From Saprospiraceae bacterium (GTDB taxonomy: Bacteria; Bacteroidota; Bacteroidia; Chitinophagales; Saprospiraceae), in contig JAHDBH010000023.1 of assembly GCA_020630495.1 (NCBI GenBank), positions 7,303 to 42,732 of the forward strand: a stretch of 35,430 nucleotides of DNA. Direction: 5' to 3'. Position numbers and translations under genes: made by a program. Positions 32,796 to 35,430 of this stretch are shown piece after piece (position 1 is the first letter of the stretch; every line of letters begins with the position of its first letter). The notes beneath the pieces are model-generated. The model ran no database searches and was not told where the DNA came from. It was given only the letters and a program-made list of their open reading frames with translations.

Positions 32796-33568
32796 GATGC
32801 GCTAGGGTTAAAACTGATATTTACGGTCTCTTCCTTGCGCACATCGAGTAGATCTACAGCCCTGTCCTGGTATGCACTGATGACCATGTGATCTCCATGA
32901 TTGAAACTGCAGGCGAGCTCGCCGATCTCTACCTGAGCGAGATGATCTTTGAGGCCACCGCTGTAGGTAAATTTTCTAAATTCCACGGCAAAGTCTCTTT
33001 CTGCGCGCACTCTATCAAATAACTCCCTATGGACATTGAGAATGAGATTGCCAAAGTGGTCTATATGATAGATCCTAGTGCGGATCTGGTCCTGGGAAAC
33101 GATGGGATTGATATTGTACTTAGTAATCAACTGTGCGGGTGCCTGTAGCGATTCTATATAGCCATACTGATGACATAGTCCATAGACGATCTGCGCTATG
33201 GCTTCTGTGCGCTCAGCACTTCCCATACCGCCGCTGTGGGTCACGGGGCCATAGTCGTACTCTTCATAGAGTAGATGCATGAATCCATTATTGGGGGCGA
33301 TGATCCACTGATCTTTTTTGCGGGCTATGAGCACTCCTAGATCAGGAAAGAGAAATTCATTGACGCATACGAGATGCATGGCATTTGGCGGAAACGCCTG
33401 TATCGCTGCCCTGAGCTGATAAGCAGCCATACCCAGATCTTCCATAGGGATATCATGGCTGATATCCAGCATCTGAAGCTGAGGGACCTGAGCTAGCAAC
33501 TTAGCCTTGAGATAGGCCAGATAGTACTCGCTGGTACCATAATCTGTGGTAAGGCTGAGAAGATGCAT
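32792..33568 (-). CDS. SAM hydroxide adenosyltransferase (DUF62 family)
   Basis: A 258-residue member of the fluorinase/chlorinase/DUF62 family. LLSLTTDYGTSEYYLAYLKA with Asp9, MLDISHDIPMEDLGMAAYQL and FPPNAMHLVCVNEF match the N-terminal domain that binds S-adenosylmethionine. IIAPNNGFMHLL and YHIDHFGNLILNVHRE are the later blocks, the latter opening the C-terminal barrel. Most DUF62 proteins hydrolyse SAM to adenosine and methionine; the halogenating relatives are rare, and nothing here points to them. Confidence 0.93.
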   Translation of the reverse strand: MHLLSLTTDYGTSEYYLAYLKAKLLAQVPQLQMLDISHDIPMEDLGMAAYQLRAAIQAFPPNAMHLVCVNEFLFPDLGVLIARKKDQWIIAPNNGFMHLLYEEYDYGPVTHSGGMGSAERTEAIAQIVYGLCHQYGYIESLQAPAQLITKYNINPIVSQDQIRTRIYHIDHFGNLILNVHRELFDRVRAERDFAVEFRKFTYSGGLKDHLAQVEIGELACSFNHGDHMVISAYQDRAVDLLDVRKEETVNISFNPSAS

Positions 33569-33658
33569 GTGCGGTATAGAACAGATCGTGAATTAATCCG
33601 TAGTATGAGAAGTTTACATAAAGATAGAGCCACTGCAGAGATTATATAAGAAATATGT

Positions 33659-33670
33659 AGTATATATACT
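33659..33670. promoter_or_regulatory. 12-bp perfect palindrome upstream of phoH
   Basis: AGTATATATACT is its own reverse complement and sits 51 nt before the phoH TTG start, in the 152-bp divergent gap between the DUF62 gene and phoH. It is AT-rich and could arise by chance; an operator role is only possible. Confidence 0.25.
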
Positions 33671-33720
33671 GTCATATAGCTCATGAGCAGCCTTACATCA
33701 CCTTAATCGAGAAAGACAAT

Positions 33721-34704
33721 TTGAATAGCGATATCGAACTACACTTTGAGGATCTGCATCCTGTGGATCTATTTGGCGAAAAAAATTCTAAACTCAAGCT
33801 TCTATCACGCGCTTATCCAGAACTGAGCATCAGTTCGAGAGGAAGTAAAGTCAAGATCAGCGGTAAGAAAAAAACGGCTCAGCTGGCCAAGGCTAAGCTG
33901 GAGCTGCTAGCACGGATACTCCGCGAGCACGAGGAGCTCTCTCTCCAGACGGTAGAGGATGTACTCTTTGGAAATAATCCCTATGATAATCGTCTGACCA
34001 ATGGTAATGGCAATCAGGTGATCGTACACGGTCGCAATGGCAAGCCTATCCGTGCCAAGACAGAAAATCAGCGCAAGCTAGTCCTCGCCAGCGAGTCCAA
34101 TGATATCGTATTTGCCATAGGACCTGCAGGTACCGGTAAGACCTATACGGCAGTGGCACTAGCTGTACGTGCACTGAAAAACAGAGTCGTCAAGAAGATT
34201 ATCATGACGCGGCCCGCTGTGGAAGCTGGTGAAAATCTGGGATTCCTCCCAGGCGATCTGAAAGAGAAGATAGATCCCTATCTGCGACCACTCTATGATG
34301 CCCTAGATGATCTGCTTCCTGCCGAGAAGCTCAATCAATTCATGGAAAATCGCACCATCGAGATAGCTCCTCTAGCATTCATGAGAGGACGTACACTGGA
34401 CAATGCCTTCATCATCCTTGATGAGGCGCAAAATGCCACCTCTTTGCAGCTCAAGATGTTTCTGACCAGGCTAGGCCCATCGGCCAAATGTGTGATTACT
34501 GGAGATCTGAGCCAGGTAGATCTGCCCTATCAGCAAAAGTCTGGCCTCTTCCGATCTATGCGCTTACTGAAGAATATCGAGGGTATAGCGCAGGTAGAGC
34601 TAGACGCTACGGATGTAGTGCGACACAGACTGGTACGACAGATCATCTACGCCTATGACAGAGATGATCAGTCGCGGAGGAGGAAGCGTGAGGAGGAGGA
34701 ATAG
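33721..34704 (+). CDS. PhoH-family ATPase
   Basis: A 327-residue PhoH-like protein. It starts with TTG ([20 protein letters not shown]), and no upstream ATG or GTG is in frame. The early region is a KH-like domain (residues about 1-65, RGSKVKISG). The ATPase core has Walker A GPAGTGKT (134-141), Walker [11 protein letters not shown] (221-230) and [13 protein letters not shown]. In some bacteria PhoH is linked to RNA metabolism and the RNase YbeY. The end is a highly charged tail (RRRKREEEE). Upstream lies a short palindrome. Confidence 0.94.
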   Translation: MNSDIELHFEDLHPVDLFGEKNSKLKLLSRAYPELSISSRGSKVKISGKKKTAQLAKAKLELLARILREHEELSLQTVEDVLFGNNPYDNRLTNGNGNQVIVHGRNGKPIRAKTENQRKLVLASESNDIVFAIGPAGTGKTYTAVALAVRALKNRVVKKIIMTRPAVEAGENLGFLPGDLKEKIDPYLRPLYDALDDLLPAEKLNQFMENRTIEIAPLAFMRGRTLDNAFIILDEAQNATSLQLKMFLTRLGPSAKCVITGDLSQVDLPYQQKSGLFRSMRLLKNIEGIAQVELDATDVVRHRLVRQIIYAYDRDDQSRRRKREEEE

Positions 34705-34726
34705 CCTTCATAACTGCTCTTCTTAT

Positions 34727-34744
34727 CGCCCAATGGGGTGAAAT
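34727..34744. promoter_or_regulatory. Second copy of the CACCCAA-GGGTGAAAT element
   Basis: This 18-mer matches 15 of 18 bases of the element at 2327-2344 (C-A/G-CCCAA then GGGTGAAAT), though its palindrome is less perfect. It lies 111 nt upstream of the outer-membrane protein gene and about 57 nt upstream of its -7 element. The shared location before two envelope-protein genes suggests a common regulator. Confidence 0.45.
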
Positions 34745-34801
34745 TGTGTGGTTGAGATATAATGTGAGTCAATTGATGTGGGTGTTCTTTGATCGATTTT
34801 T

Positions 34802-34809
34802 TATATTTG
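34802..34809 (+). promoter_or_regulatory. -7 promoter element of the outer-membrane protein gene
   Basis: TATATTTG fully matches TAnnTTTG and ends 45 nt before the ATG at 34855. A TTG at 34773-34775 may serve as the -33 element, with spacing at the long end. Confidence 0.65.
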
Positions 34810-34854
34810 TGCTATTATTCAATATAATCCTCAAAACGACTTAATTTTTTCCAC

Positions 34855-35355
34855 ATGAAAAAACTTCTACTCATTCTCACCCTTGCTTTCACAGTATCTC
34901 TGGTGTCAGCACAATTTAAGATTGGACCTGGTATAACTCTGACTCCTGATATCGGATTATCTGTAAAAGCTCAGCAGGGTATTACTGACGCTATTGATGG
35001 TAGTGCAATCTTTACCTATTACTTTGTAGAGACAGTAGACGCTCCAGGATTTGATGTATCAGCAAGTGTAATTACGCTCGAGCTTAATGGTCAGTACAAC
35101 CTTGACCTTTCTGATAGCTTTACATTTTATCCCCTTGCAGGTCTCAGCATTGCTCGTGCGTCATCATCGGTTTCGGGTCCTGGAGGTGACACATCTTTTT
35201 CTGATACAGAGATTGGGCTCAATTTAGGTGCGGGGATCAATTACCCACTCTCTTCCTTTGATTTATTTGCAGAGGCGAAAATCGTATTGGGCGGAATTGA
35301 TGATTTCGTCCTTCAAGCTGGTGTACTCTTTCCACTAGGTGGATCAGCTAACTAA
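34855..35355 (+). CDS. Small outer-membrane beta-barrel protein
   Basis: A 166-residue exported protein: MKKLLLILTLAFTVSLVSAQ is a signal peptide, then FKIGPGITLTPDIGLSVKAQ and alternating strands (GQYNLDLSDSFTFYPLAGL, EIGLNLGAGINYPL, AEAKIVLGGIDDFVLQAGV) that fit an eight-stranded barrel. Such proteins are common in Bacteroidota as porin-like or surface-stabilising proteins; no specific role can be read from the sequence. It has its own promoter, operator-like element and terminator. The codons are visibly more AT-rich than in the neighbouring genes, in line with high expression or different origin. Confidence 0.85.
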   Translation: MKKLLLILTLAFTVSLVSAQFKIGPGITLTPDIGLSVKAQQGITDAIDGSAIFTYYFVETVDAPGFDVSASVITLELNGQYNLDLSDSFTFYPLAGLSIARASSSVSGPGGDTSFSDTEIGLNLGAGINYPLSSFDLFAEAKIVLGGIDDFVLQAGVLFPLGGSAN

Positions 35356-35381
35356 AAGAGGCTAGATTTTTATTTTTTTTT

Positions 35382-35419
35382 GGTGTCTGGGCTTTAGGGA
35401 AAGTCCAGACACCTTTTTT
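35382..35419 (+). terminator. Intrinsic terminator of the outer-membrane protein gene
   Basis: GGTGTCTGGGCTTT (35382-35395) pairs with AAAGTCCAGACACC (35400-35413) around an AGGG loop, with one G-U pair, and is followed by TTTTTT (35414-35419). It lies 26 nt after the stop codon. The run of T before it could serve the opposite strand as well. Confidence 0.93.
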
Positions 35420-35430
35420 GTGGGGCATAT

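Noticed and set aside
32792-33568. DUF62 protein considered as a possible fluorinase or chlorinase.
   Set aside because: Nothing in the gene or its neighbours indicates halogenation; most family members hydrolyse SAM.

Overview
The window looks like the chromosome of a member of the Bacteroidota, most likely a Saprospiria-type (Lewinella/Saprospiraceae-like) organism. This rests on the SprE/PorW-like and PorP/SprF-like type IX secretion proteins, the GSCFA and DUF1015 families, TAnnTTTG-type -7 promoter elements upstream of several genes, weak or absent Shine-Dalgarno sequences, and several TTG or GTG starts. The species assignment is inference. I see no insertion sequence, prophage, CRISPR array, tRNA or rRNA. 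The density of housekeeping genes and short overlaps indicates core chromosome.

Left part (1-7241). The window opens inside an MsbA-type ABC exporter (5' part only, TTG start at 809). It is followed by a secreted protein with a C-terminal S74 (endosialidase-type) chaperone domain, with a strong hairpin after it and a palindromic element before it. Next is a tightly overlapping minus-strand operon: split transketolase (N-terminal then C-terminal subunit), a PLP trans-sulfuration enzyme, RadC, and a small HExxH membrane protein. An HU gene with its own promoter and a classic terminator follows, with a small basic lipoprotein on the opposite strand.

Middle part (7258-19938). A peptide-type ABC importer (solute-binding lipoprotein and two permeases, no ATPase nearby) is followed by a TIGR01777 epimerase, a small HAD protein and a membrane-anchored M23 peptidase. 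Then comes a 1051-residue SprE/PorW-like lipoprotein with a long basic-then-acidic insert. Opposite it runs bactofilin - AtpZ - four-TM protein - biotin carboxyl carrier, which is the usual head of a Bacteroidota ATP synthase operon without the ATP synthase genes. A PorP/SprF-like outer-membrane protein stands alone upstream; it shares a 14-bp upstream element with the bactofilin unit.

Right part (20156-35430). The most unusual locus is a two-gene unit made of a 438-residue YbjN/CesT-chaperone-like protein and a cytosolic trypsin-like protease carrying a zinc ribbon and its own YbjN-like tail. The rest is a GSCFA protein; a minus-strand group (four-TM protein, HEAT-cyclophilin lipoprotein, GcvT, CsaA-like tRNA-binding protein, DUF1015, amidohydrolase); PBP1A; a small monooxygenase-like protein coupled to a SAM-hydrolysing DUF62 enzyme; PhoH (TTG start); and a small outer-membrane beta-barrel protein. 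The last has a good promoter, an operator-like element related to the one before the S74 gene, and a strong terminator.
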